From: Viridothelium virens
Lineage: Eukaryota; Ascomycota; Dothideomycetes; Trypetheliales; Trypetheliaceae
Direction: 5' to 3'
DNA length: 64,000 bases
NCBI GenBank assembly: GCA_010094025.1
Contig: ML991789.1
Location: 310,001-374,000 of the forward strand
The position numbers were made by a program, and so were the translations under genes. The notes below the pieces were generated by a model. That model did no database searches and was not told the DNA's origin. It was given only the letters and a program-made list of their open reading frames with translations. Shown here one piece after another: positions 49,065 through 59,355 of the stretch (the first letter of the stretch is position 1; every line of letters begins with the position of its first letter).

Positions 49065-49814
49065 TTATGCATATGCTCGCATGGCGTTGTAAAGGTCTGC
49101 ATTCATCAAAGGTGGCCTGCACGGAGTCCCTTGGCTTCGGGCCTTGCCACAGTGACGCTTGTGAAACTTCCAATCTTCCTTCTGACAGTCTCGATTGCAG
49201 TAGGGGACTTTCTTGCATTTGGCGCAGGTTTTTAACGGATTCTGTGACGTTTACGGCTTGTCACAAGTTGCGCAGAAACGCGGAAGACCATCTTTGCTAC
49301 TTTCAAACGTAGCGTGGAGGTCCAAGGAGTTGAAGTCCCAAGGCGTGCCGTCATTCTTGTAGGCAGCAAGTGCTTTCTGCAGGAAATATTAGTATTTTCT
49401 TCGGGTCATGTCTCGAAATATTGTGTCTTGTATTGAGTACACTTGGAATGCAGCTCTGCATAGCGATGTACATACTTTAATCTGGCGTTCGCCATCCTCG
49501 CAGAGACCACAGCTCGCGTAGATGTTTTGCAACAATGCCAAATGTCGATCTTCAATCTTTGCACCCACTCGCATGGCACAGGCGCCGAGAATGACTGTAG
49601 AGTACTTGGGAGTGATTCCAATATCGTTGCTAGTCCCACGCGTTTCCCACTTGTCGAACATCGCGCAGAGCTTCCCGTCTTTCTCGAGATCGGCACGAAT
49701 GGCAACCGAATCATCGGTTGCAGCGGAAAGATCAATGCCTGCTTCATCAGAAAGCATGGATTCCATATCGAGATCATGGTCGGACTCGAAGAGGCCCAGA
49801 CCCCAGCAGCCCAT
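49065..49814 (-). pseudogene. MYND-type zinc-finger gene interrupted by an in-frame stop
   Basis: Exon 1 is 49476-49814 (MGCWGLGLFESDHDLDMESM onward), with a GTATGT donor. Exon 2 starts at 49376 (KALAAYKNDGTPWDFNSLDL). The frame reaches FCATCDKP and then a TAA at 49251-49253. Read past the stop, the same frame continues for 61 codons with NPLKTCAKCKKVPYCNRDCQ and KEDWKFHKRHCGK, to a second stop at 49065-49067. The combined pattern supplies all ligands of a MYND finger: two CxxC pairs, YC-x3-C and H-x3-C. The stop lies between the first and second ligand pairs, so the translated protein of 154 residues would lack most of the finger. No intron of plausible size removes the stop. The N-terminus resembles DUF4259-like openings (MGxWGxGxFESD). 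Either the gene is freshly inactivated or the base is a sequence error. Confidence 0.6.
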
Positions 49815-50600
49815 CCTGGTAAATTGGTAGACTGGGAATGCACCAACGGGAACGAAGCGATAGATGAGGTGATGGAAATTAGATGAATGTAGCGGTCAAT
49901 TTTTGAAAAGTGAGCTGGATAAAAAGACCTATTGGACCGTCCCGGGCCGAAGCATGATCCGGGAGCGGTGATGTGAGCCATAGGTATCTACCTTACGTTG
50001 TCTACAGCCTATCAATCCACAACACAATCGAGAATCAAGCGATTGTAAAATGAACGAAATGTTGAGTGATGTTGGACAATTTATTAGTTCTGTAATCAAT
50101 AATATAGGACTCTCCCTTAAGTTTGATCAGGAGATAAGAGAGTTACATCTCGTCCAGAAAGCTGTATGATGTGAAGCAAAAGTAGGGATGTATACCCTCA
50201 ATAACAAAAAATACCGAACCATCGCACGCTTGTAGCTAATCGATGCCAAATGCGGTCTCTTCGACCAAGAACTACCTAAAACTCCGAGATATGCGAGTGA
50301 TTGACCGTAGCAGTCAATATAGGAGCTCGTGAGATATATGGAAGACTGAATGATGGGAAGGTTTCAGGGGTTCCCTACTAATTATTATCATGACAAATCC
50401 TTACTAGCGCGACCCATTATCTCCATTATCTCCGAGATAGGACGAGCCTTTACAAAGCACTAGTGCAATTCTATCCCCAGGGTAACTTAGTGTCCCTTCG
50501 TATTCGACTAAATGTTTTGTGCGTGTACAAGATCAGGCCAGAATGTCCCCATGCTGGGTTCTCTCGTCTCCCATCAGCGGGTGACATTTACCAGGACTCT
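49815..50600. other. intergenic region
   Basis: AT-richer DNA between two minus-strand genes, comprising the promoter of the MYND gene and the 3' flank of the cutinase gene. I find no coding frame worth reporting. Confidence 0.5.
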
Positions 50601-51575
50601 CTAACCCACAACACTTTGAATGTATGCAACCGCTTCTGTGGTGTCCACGCCAACGTATGAGAGGTGTGCAGCAGTTATCACGAACTCTCCTTCGCAGACA
50701 TCATCCCCAGTGGCACAATACGTCCTGATAGGTCCGGAGTAGCCCTTAATTTGAGCGCCGTTGAATGGGTCGCCAAATACGACGACGGCCTAAGACATTT
50801 TTGTTAGTGTGTTGGCCCTCAGAAGAAAGTCTGATCTGCCGGCTTTTCTACTTACTGCAATTTTAGATTTGGCAGAAGCATTTGCATTTCCTACGCCATT
50901 GTGAGAGACCATCGCACCTTCACTGTAGCCCGAAACGACGATCTGTAGTCACCGTCAAAATAATTTCAGGTTTCAGCTCGGTTGCCTTTCGCGCACCTTT
51001 GTGTTGGGGCATTCCGATGCTACAGATTCGATTTGGTTCGTCGCTATCACTCCTCCTGGAAGACCCAGGCAATCATCGCCATCAACGGTCGCCTGGTAGG
51101 GAACCCCCTGAATATTCCATTTGCCCGGTGCGGCCAAGTTGAGTCCGGCCTGTAACGCTGGTCCAACAGTCTCGCCCAATGTCCCGATTTCAGAGGTGCC
51201 TCGGGAGAATATGAGAGTATACGGTGCGCATCCGGTCTGGCGTTGCTCAAGAGAAGGGGGATTTGCCAGCTTCGCCTCATTGGTCGTACGACGCATCAGC
51301 TCAGCGCCTTGCCATCCCTTCCCAGACCTTCTTGCAAATCGAAGAGACGGAGGAAAAGGACCGGTATAAGCGCCTTCGAAGGCGTAAGATGCAATACATG
51401 CGTCACCGCTTGCGGTGCCTCCAGTGGGGAAGTTTGCCAGACCTCCAGTATATGGAGTCCCCGTTGATCCCGAGATCTGAGCGATCTTACAAGATTGAAC
51501 CTCGCACGTTTGCGCATGGGCAATGCCAGCGAGAAATAACACAGTGGCTGCGAGCATAGCCCTTAGAACCGCCAT
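50601..51575 (-). CDS. secreted cutinase-family esterase (CE5) with an N-terminal extension
   Basis: A serine esterase acting on cutin, polyesters or acetylated polymers outside the cell. Exons 50997-51575, 50856-50942 and 50601-50789 give 284 residues, all in phase 0. Signal peptide: MAVLRAMLAATVLFLAGIAHA. The cutinase fold begins with TGCAPYTLIFSRGTSEIG. The catalytic Ser is in VVSGYSEGAMVSHN, the Asp in ATGDDVCEGE and the His in TAAHLSYVGV. Unusually, about 90 residues (QTCEVQSCKIAQISGSTGTP through SLEQRQ) lie between the signal peptide and the fold, with three cysteines and dibasic sites (FARRSGK, LMRRTT). Most cutinases have only a short propeptide there. The GYSEG elbow differs from the common GYSQG, so the exact substrate is open. 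Confidence 0.9.
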
Positions 51576-54416
51576 CGTAGAAAGTATTGCCGGGAAATCA
51601 AGATTTGAGACTTGGCTGGTGCTTTCAACGTTATCTTGGGTTAACGCTCAAGTCCAGGATGTCTTGCAAGTGGTAGTGAGATGTCAAGCCTCGTTTTATA
51701 GATTGAGGACATTCTGGATTATGCGGACCTCCCTTGCTCTATGTCAATTCTCGCTCCAACAAAGCCACGTATAGACCGCTCGATGAAGCTTTGCTCCTTC
51801 TCCTCACCCCACGAGAGCTTTCTGGCTACAATGTTAAGAGAATTACCTCGACCCGAGGCTCAATCTTTGGACAACTCCTCTCAAGGAGGTCAATGCATTG
51901 TGTTCAAGGTAGATTTACCTCACCCCAATGAAGCAGCTGAAATAGTGGGCCCTGTCCCTATCCAACAAATAGAAGCATTCTTTACCCACTTCTAAAATAC
52001 GGCTTAGACACCCCGCAAAAGCCAACATGAAAACGGCCCACCTGACTACAGCTGAACGTGTTCATGAAATAGGGGCTTCAAGAATCACGAAGTTACCTCG
52101 GTCTGGTCCGAATCACTTAGTCGTCTATTTATGACGGATATCAAGCTAATCTGAAGCTAGGTATATCAGACGCGGGGGGCAATCCTCTTCGCCGGATCAG
52201 ACGTGAAATTCGCACTATTTCGAAACGAATCCGGCTAATTTTAACAAAGTGGGGGTGGGGAAGATGTTGAGAACTATGCGTCAAAGCATCTGCCTCGGAG
52301 CGACACAGTATAGCTTCAGAGGGCTAAAGTATAATTATCATGTTTGTCAAGCTTTGACGCATCGAGGAGCTGAGGTGGGCATTAGGCCGGCAATGGGAAA
52401 TGTTGAACGTATGTATATATATGGTAGGTTATCCAAGGTCTAAAGTAATACCAAAAGATTCCGGGATTAATGGCTGAAGATCTTTTTGCTTCGCCATAGG
52501 AGGACAGTATTTGGGATCTGCTGCAAATTCTGTCGAATAGTCAAATTCATGGGCTGTCTAGATGGAAAATGCAAGACCTGGCCTGCCCCGCTCGAGATAA
52601 ATGAATGAGGCACTACTCTGCCGTGTTTACGCCACTGCATTATGATAAAACGCATTTTAAAACAGGTCAAGAGGTCAAAGCTTCACACATGGCTCTTACG
52701 ATAGTCTCGCGGCTACATGCCTACTCTATGATTTTGCTCAGTCACCAGTAATAAGGACCGTCTCCAATACAGCTTATAATACAGTTTAAGGGTAGCTCCC
52801 ATACAAATGATTGGTGGACATATTCACTGACCGAATGTCACAATGCCTCACTAGGAGACACTTTTCTAGTCAAGAGTAAAGTAGTGCTGCGGCTTTTGCG
52901 TACGGATACTTTTTGTATGTGGCTCTGACTATGTGGTCCTGACTAAACAAAAAATTTCTGTTCTTGCAGGTCTATCACATTCGACAGTGCTGAACTCTGC
53001 GGGCTGGCATCTATGGTCTGGAAATTTTACAATGCAATAGACGCTAGCGTGATTTGGCGGAGTTCTTCGATACGCTTGCGATACTTACCTAGATTACGGA
53101 TACCCTACTTTGATTTTAGTGTCCTACCGTACTCTACTCTACTGTAAGGTCAAAGCACAAACACCCACCAGAAGTAGGAATACAAAGGGAGTTTCTCCGA
53201 AGCAGTTTTCATTCCACCAATCTCACCATCCAGATTCGTGAGGATGCTGAGGATGAAGTGTTCTTTGCTAAGGTTGCGAAGGCCCAGACCTCTTTGCTGA
53301 AGTACTTGCCTTTGGGTGACAGTAAGATCAGTCATCGTCTGCTTTCCATCTCCTGAGCACTTTGAGACGCAGATGTGCAGTTGAAACCATGCTACTTTGT
53401 AATATATATCCCGAAACTGCGATGTGAGACCCCGTTATGAATGTTGGGCTGTTACTCTAGTTCGTCGGCACGCGGTTGAGAATGGAAAAAACCGCGCGCG
53501 TAAAATAGAGCTTGAAGGTTCCTTTGTTGCGCGACTCTCAATCTCCAAAATCAAGGTCAAGTAGGATAGAAGCTATCAAATTAAATGGTACCTCTATTTG
53601 CTGAATATAAAGTCTGTTTTCTTATATTGTTAAATCAGAGCGTGGAGGTACGACAGTCTCATCCGATGAGGCACCCCCCTGGTCCACTGAGAGTTAAAAA
53701 AGATATGCAATACGGTCGTACCTGCTACAGCAAATGCATATCTGGAGTCAATGATTCATTCTGTTACAAAGACGAACGCCTCCAAGACCTATTGCTACGT
53801 CACGTTATCTGACAGATTCCATCCCGACGACCTTAGGTAAGGTAGGCGGGAGACTTTTTGAGTTTTCGGGCCCGTAGGAATCGGGCGCCTCCAAGAATAT
53901 CATGCCCGAGGTTTGCGCCAACAGCGCGGAGCTCCAACAGTTCCGAGCGCCGATGCCTTTTTGTCAGCTTGCTCTGCTTATCTAGCGTCAAAACAATTGG
54001 TCAGTACATTCAACCACCGATCACTACACCTATGTTTGCGAGTACGATGCGATTTTTGGTCATCTCGGTAGCTTTGTTAAGGAAGAAATGCGACTGAACG
54101 ATGACGAAATCGTGGACGTACGATCATGCTGCCTGCAAGTGGCAAGTACCTTCGTCACTTCCATCGTGACCCATTGGACCTCGGATTTGGATCCAGGAGA
54201 TAGAAGGCTTTGGTACGACAAGCAAGGTCCGGGCGGAGTTAAAGTTGGTATATAAAGCCTTGCTCGTCGCCGATGAATCCCAATATCCGTCTGGCACAAT
54301 ACCTTGCAAATCTTCTCATCTTTGACAGCCATATACTCAAGCAATAAAGCATTGCCTCATCCACACCAGGGGGAAGAAAATCTATACTCCAAGCTTCTCT
54401 ACTCAAGTCTTCCATC
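51576..54416. other. gene-poor region left of the organosulfur island
   Basis: About 2.8 kb, relatively AT-rich, without a convincing gene. A 60-codon minus-strand frame at 53150-53335 (ending KLPLYSYFWWVFVL) and another minus-strand stretch near 53,840-53,980 (SELLELRAVGANLGHDILGG) look protein-like but lack a complete gene model. A 12-bp inverted repeat is at 52276-52362. The last 400 bp should carry the promoter of the next gene. Confidence 0.45.
52276..52362. repeat. 12-bp inverted repeat
   Basis: ATGCGTCAAAGC at 52276-52287 and its exact reverse complement GCTTTGACGCAT at 52351-52362 enclose a 63-bp loop. It could form a hairpin or be the remnant ends of a small element. No element family is recognised. 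Confidence 0.6.
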
Positions 54417-55448
54417 ATGTCTAATCAAGCAGCCTGGATGAAGAAGGAAAAGGCGAACCTCGTGGTTGACACGGCCGAATTCCCCGTCCCAGAGTCGAAT
54501 GAGCTCTTGGTCAAGAATGCCGTCATTGGTTTAAATCCAATCGAGGCCAAGATCCAAAAGCTCTCCCTCATCCCCATACCCTACCCAAACATCCTCGGCC
54601 TGTCATTTGCTGGCACGGTAGAAAAGGTCGGCTCCTCTGTTACCGCCTTCAAGCCTGGCGATCGCGTTGCGGTAGAACGATCTTCCGCTATGGGCATGAA
54701 ACCAACCTCTGGCGCATACCAGAAGTACGTTATCGCTGACTCCCGGACGACCTCCAAACTTGAAGACAACACCACCTTCGAGGCCGGTGCAGCCACCATA
54801 GTCAATCTTGCTACCGCTGCCGTCGCTTTGGGCATCAGCTTGAAGCTGGACCGCCCGAACCCCACCGGTCCAAATCCAGCTAACAAGGCTAAAAAAGTCC
54901 TCATCTATGGTGGATCTTCCAGCGTCGGTGGCTTTGCCATTAACTTTGCCATCAGCGCTGGCTATACCGTCATCACGACCTCGTCCCCAGCCAACTCGGC
55001 GACCGTGAACTCTCTCCAGCCAGCCAGAGTAATTGACCACACGCAACCGGCTGAGACTATCGTCGCCGAACTGAAGGCGGCCGGGCCGTATGACGCTGTC
55101 TTTGATACCATTGGGTTGCCTACAGTCACAACCATTCTCGGTCAGGTCCTGGCGGAGACGGGCGGTGAATATTACACCACGATCCCACCATTTGGGCCCC
55201 CAAATTTGCCCGCAAATGTGCAGCGACGTATGGAGAGCTATCCGAGTATCATGGAGCGACCCGAATATGAGGAGTTTCGGGAGTGGTTTTATGGTTCGCT
55301 TGGTCAGTATTTGGGCACTGGACGAGCAGACAAGCTATTGGCGCCAGAGAAGATCGAAAAAATTGCAGGTGGACTCGGGGGCCTCCAGGGTGCGCTTGAT
55401 AAGTTGGACAAAGGCGTGAGTGGCAAAAAGTTGGTAGTAGAGTTGTGA
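54417..55448 (+). CDS. medium-chain dehydrogenase/reductase (zinc-independent, enoyl-reductase-like)
   Basis: A single-exon gene of 343 residues. The N-terminal GroES-like part contains LVKNAVIGLNPIEAKIQ and PNILGLSFAGTVEKVGSSV, then KPGDRVAVERSS. The Rossmann nucleotide-binding fold has the motif KKVLIYGGSSSVGGFAINFA. The C-terminal block (GLQGALDKLDKGVSGKKLVV) is typical of fungal ToxD/trans-enoyl-reductase-like proteins. No zinc-ligand set of classical alcohol dehydrogenases is seen. Such enzymes reduce alpha,beta-unsaturated carbonyls with NADPH. It is intronless, unlike the related gene at 60265, and it stands next to a DszC-type monooxygenase, so a role in the same pathway is possible but unproved. 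Confidence 0.9.
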   Translation: MSNQAAWMKKEKANLVVDTAEFPVPESNELLVKNAVIGLNPIEAKIQKLSLIPIPYPNILGLSFAGTVEKVGSSVTAFKPGDRVAVERSSAMGMKPTSGAYQKYVIADSRTTSKLEDNTTFEAGAATIVNLATAAVALGISLKLDRPNPTGPNPANKAKKVLIYGGSSSVGGFAINFAISAGYTVITTSSPANSATVNSLQPARVIDHTQPAETIVAELKAAGPYDAVFDTIGLPTVTTILGQVLAETGGEYYTTIPPFGPPNLPANVQRRMESYPSIMERPEYEEFREWFYGSLGQYLGTGRADKLLAPEKIEKIAGGLGGLQGALDKLDKGVSGKKLVVEL

Positions 55449-56020
55449 TGCATCAGAACCATGTGGCAATAACCTCGAGCAATAAGAGTTGTTGACGTTT
55501 TATCAATTGTCCATTTTTGGCTTGATAGAGTCTTGCAGTCCTGAGGATGCTCCTGTTGGCGCTAAACCTAAGTGTGTCTCACGTCCGAGCGGTATTTGAA
55601 CTGCTCCTGTTTCTACCTATTGGTAATTCTAGACCCCAAGCTTGAACGTACTGTAACATACTCGAGTGTACTAATACTTCAAAGGTAAGGCATCATAGGA
55701 GGCGGAAGGTAGTGGAAATCGCAAAAATGCATGACTACCGGCGAACCTGCTGTATAGACAGCAAGTGGCAGCTTAAGATACCAAGCCGAGCCGTTCTCCT
55801 ATGCTCACGGTAATGACAAGAAGTAGCTTCGATGGCAAGTATAAGGCACCTTTAATCGCCTTCCACATCGCAGCACTTGCTCGTGGGCGACGACAGATTT
55901 CAGAATATTCATGCGATGTAAGTGTTACTCCGTACTAAAACGATGACCAAATCCTTTATTAAGTGAGCTGACTATAAATGGCGAGTATCCGAGGGGAAAC
56001 TTGCCGAACGATAAGCAGCT
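55449..56020. other. convergent intergenic region
   Basis: Between the stop codons of the reductase (+) and the DszC-like gene (-). No gene, only likely 3' UTRs. Confidence 0.55.
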
Positions 56021-57751
56021 TTAAGTATACCATGTTATAGCTGGAATTTCTCCCAGCAAGGCGAAACGACCAAGTTCCTTATTCTTATAAGCCACAGGAT
56101 CGTGAAGACTATGCGTTCGAACGTCTCGCCAAAACCTATCCAAGCCCACCTTGGTTGCAGTCGCTCTTGCTCCGGTAACTTCAAAGACGCCTGCTGTTAC
56201 CCTCAGGGCTGTATCTGTCGCGACGACCTTGACGGAAGCTACCCATTCTGCTGCCTCACCACGCTCTTGAGGCGTTATGTCACGTTCCTCTGACCTGTTA
56301 TTATACAAGTCTGCGATGACGATGCCAGCTCTATCAGCAAGAGCCTCGGCTGCGCGGAGATGCGCAAAAAAGTTACCGTAGCGCTCCAAGATGTAAAATT
56401 CATCGCTGGCAGAGTCTTTGTTATCACCTCCGAAGGGCCAGGCGCGAGTATTTGCTTTCGTATATTTGAGAGAGAAATCTAAAGCACCCAGAGCAATGCC
56501 GATATAGAAATTTGAGAAGACGAGTTGAATGCTGAAGTGGAACCAATCGTCAGCGATTTTCGATGCAGACAGGCAAAGAGACTTACGTTGGAAGGAGGAG
56601 GCTAGCCCAGGGAGTATCCAAAAATTCAGCCAGGGGCTTCTTAAGCTTCGGGTCCCAACCTAAGGCGTCTTCCCAAGGTACGGCTACTCGATCGATCTTG
56701 ACACTGCCCGATTCTGTCAGGCGGAGTCCCATGTTATTCCAGTTATGCTACAAAACACGTTAGAAGAGCAAGCTTGCAACGTTTCGCCGCATTTAATTCA
56801 GTTGGGCAGGATTCAGGGCATCCATCAAGAAGCATCTTAGCGTATCTCGACCAGTCGAACTTTTCATTTATCTATTCTGTTGACATGACTCTTCAGTCTG
56901 ACCACCACTTAAGATCAAACCTGCAAGGATTGTACGAATTCCGAGCTTTTGGCCGCAAATTCTCTGAAACTCCGTTGCCGCTCGCAGGTTACAAACCACA
57001 CCGAGAGCTTGAGCTCAGCAAACCAATTTGCACAAACTTGGATGCTTGACTACAGGCGGGAAGGTGCTTCTTGGTGTTTTCTTGGTGTATTCTTGGAGGT
57101 CTGTGACGCTTGAGATGGACTCACCGCAAATTGGATGCCACTTTGCTGAGTGGGACAAAAGGCAAAGATATGTGCATCGGATCCTTCCAATACCCCTTCC
57201 AAAACTGTTAGGTCAGATATAACACCTCCTGTATTGAAATTCTTGAAGCCATTGAAAACTATGTGTTCATTTTCACTGGTGATGTTCAGATCACTGTCCC
57301 TCGGATTTACAGCACCTCCAATGAAGTAATTGTTCTTGATAATCAATTCCTGGAATCGGTCGCGTTGCTCATTTGTGCCGACTACATGCGCCGTCCAGGA
57401 CCAAAGCAAATGATATCCTAATAACATCCCAAGTGAACCGTCGCCTTTCGCGACCTCGCGAATGACTTTGTATCCGACGTTCCAGGCTTGACCACCGCCG
57501 CCGAAAGCTTTGGGACCAAGGATCTTAGTAAGTCCCGACGATTTAAGGAGTGCAACTTCAGCTTCAGGGATCTTTTGCTCTCTATCACGGGTGCTCACGT
57601 CTTCAGCAAGGATTTGAGCAATGTTGGAAGCCCGCAAGATCCATTCCTCTTCAGTCTGCGGCAGTACTGAGCTCGCAAATACCTTGAAGTGATCATCATA
57701 TACAGCTGGATCTGTGGCCTGGAGAGATGTGTCGATTGCGCTTGGAGACAT
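56021..57751 (-). CDS. DszC/TdsC-type flavin-dependent monooxygenase (acyl-CoA dehydrogenase fold)
   Basis: Group D flavoprotein monooxygenases of this type oxidise organic sulfur compounds (dibenzothiophene to the sulfone in bacteria) with FMNH2 from a partner reductase. Three exons, 57125-57751, 56587-56747 and 56021-56531, give 432 residues. Conserved blocks are DREQKIPEAEVALLKSSGL, GPKAFGGGGQAWNVGYKVI, GTNEQRDRFQELI, GGAVNPRDSDLNI, FNGFKNFNTGG, GIQFAHNWNNMGLRLTESGS, then TRAWPFGGDN. The C-terminus is FEVTGARATATKVGLDRFW, RDVRTHSLHDPVAYKNKELG. That last stretch closely matches what I recall of bacterial DszC, including the LHDPVA motif that contains the active-site His. ATG 57751 was chosen over a TTG three codons earlier. 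The first intron is unusually long (377 nt), the second 55 nt. Confidence 0.9.
57068..57100. repeat. 11-bp tandem repeat inside the DszC-like intron
   Basis: Three adjacent units begin with TTCTTGG (57068, 57079, 57090) and differ by a few bases in their last four positions. The array lies just inside the donor end of the 377-nt intron. Confidence 0.75.
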
Positions 57752-58586
57752 CTTGTTCAACTTGATCGTTTCAATGCAAAAACCGAAAGAACCACAGGAC
57801 GTTCAAGAAATTACCTAGCCCCAAATTTGGACGCTTTGCAGCTGTGAATCAAGGTCACAGTCTTAATAAACAGAATTGCGCGCCGTCAAAAGGCGCGATC
57901 ACATCGAATGGCGTGATGCGGTCGGCGTTGATCTGGATGAGCAAGATTGCGTGATGCGGAGTATCGCTCGATACTGAGTGGCTCCAGGCTTCTTATGAGA
58001 CGAAGATCAGCGCACCATCTTTAGGTGCATTCTGAGAGAGCCCATGTGTATGGGACAACCCAAATACAACCAAGGTACTTGTCACAGCAGTCTGCTCGTT
58101 GGCTACGAGACCAACACCATTGTACGGCTCTCGCGTGATTCATGCCGCCCTTACCGAAAAGAAAAAGCTTCGCGAGCGTCCTTCGAGCTTCATCTGAGTT
58201 GGATCTACTGAATGCAGTCGAACAGGAGAGGCAGCGAGTAGATAAGAGAACGGCTGAAAACATACCATGGGTGGTAACAAGAAAACTTGGGTGGATTTAT
58301 AAGGCTCAATATTTTGCTGATGACTTTTCGGATTAAACAGAGTTTAAAAGGGATATTTGGGACATTTCTGACCAATTCTCTCTCAACGTCATAACGGCCT
58401 GTTCTCCTCGACAGCGTGAAAGGATCTTCCAAGAGACGCCCGAAATTCGTGGAAATATGAAGAGGTCAAAATACTAGTCGCCTTAAATAATTGCGGAAGA
58501 GCATACATTTCTTATTACACTCCCAGGTAGGCATCGATTTGTTGATAGACAGTTGCCCGGACAACATGACAAACGCGAGATCGCTG
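57752..58586. other. upstream region of the DszC-like gene
   Basis: It carries the presumed promoter, with a hairpin CGCGCC/GGCGCG near 57878-57896, two copies of GCGTGATGCGG (near 57911 and 57951) and a near-match to the fungal sulfur-regulator site at 57908-57917. The short frame at 58142-58336 has no recognisable domain. Confidence 0.5.
57908..57917. promoter_or_regulatory. possible CYS3/MetR-type sulfur-control site
   Basis: ATGGCGTGAT matches nine of ten positions of the published ATGRYRYCAT consensus bound by the bZIP sulfur regulators CYS3/MetR. It lies about 157 bp upstream of the DszC-like start codon. One near-match is weak evidence because such words occur by chance. Confidence 0.25.
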
Positions 58587-59355
58587 CTATCTACTCCAGA
58601 GCTTAACCAGTGTTACAGTCTCTCCTACTTGTTTGAAGTATTGCTTACTTCGTCCTCTCAAAAAACGACCGGTATCTCCTATTGGCAATCCAAGCCTTAG
58701 TACGTCTTGAGACATCAAGTTGCCGACCCTATGATACCCCAGCATCCCCATCACGAAAGCAATGGCGTCTGCTGCCTCTTTGATCCCAGTTGAAGTGTTA
58801 TCGATTCCGTCTGCAGATGCTAAATAGGATGCAGCCACTAATGTAAAGACCATTTTCACCGTAAAGAATACCCCACTGTAAATAAGGTTACTAACTTGCT
58901 CAACATCGTATAGGTCTTTCGATTGGTGATGCCCTTTGACGTACGGAGACGTGAATCCTATGAGAAAGAGAGCATCCCAAGCTACCCACACTGCGAACCG
59001 AGTCGGAGACATTTAATGTCAACACAAGAATGAGATCGGAACAAGGCTCTAGAGGCTCTCGAAAAAAAGAACCACTGAAAACCCAAAAGCCGGGGCTGTT
59101 ACTGTACGATACGAGATCGGATCCATGACTCTCTTCCACACCGAATGTTTCAAGTGAGGATGGCCCCGAATTCTGCTTAGAAGAGACTGAATGCTGATAG
59201 GACTGTATTTGCAGAGTGGTTCCAAAAATCGTTTCCCATCGTGTCGATATCACTACAACTTTCCCTGCAACGAAGAAAATGTTTCCAATAAAGATATCGG
59301 TAGTGGTCGAGTTGCACTGTTCCGTGAGTGATAGGGACGAGGTCGTCAGGGTCAT
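58587..59355 (-). CDS. unidentified multi-pass membrane protein (tentative model)
   Basis: My tentative model joins 59103-59355 to 58587-58990 across a 112-nt intron (donor GTAACA, acceptor CGCAG) and gives 218 residues. Membrane-like segments are DIFIGNIFFVAGKVVVIST, WVAWDALFLIGFTSPYV, NLIYSGVFFTVKMVFTLVAA and a weaker DAIAFVMGMLG. The frame also stays open upstream to a possible acceptor at 59383 (KALAIGALAMTLTTS), so a further 5' exon may exist, and the minus-strand frame at 59485-59772 could be part of it. I recognise no family. The gene could be partly decayed, because the upstream exons do not join cleanly. It stands between the DszC-like gene and the second reductase. Confidence 0.38.

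Noticed and set aside
48869-49312. 147-codon plus-strand frame
   Set aside because: It lies opposite the MYND-finger coding sequence and is a shadow of it.
49406-49981. 191-codon minus-strand frame overlapping the MYND gene
   Set aside because: It is the wrong frame for the conserved MGCWGLGLFESD opening and gives a meaningless protein.
53150-53335. 60-codon minus-strand frame ending in KLPLYSYFWWVFVL
   Set aside because: Too short and without recognised family; mentioned only as part of the gene-poor region.
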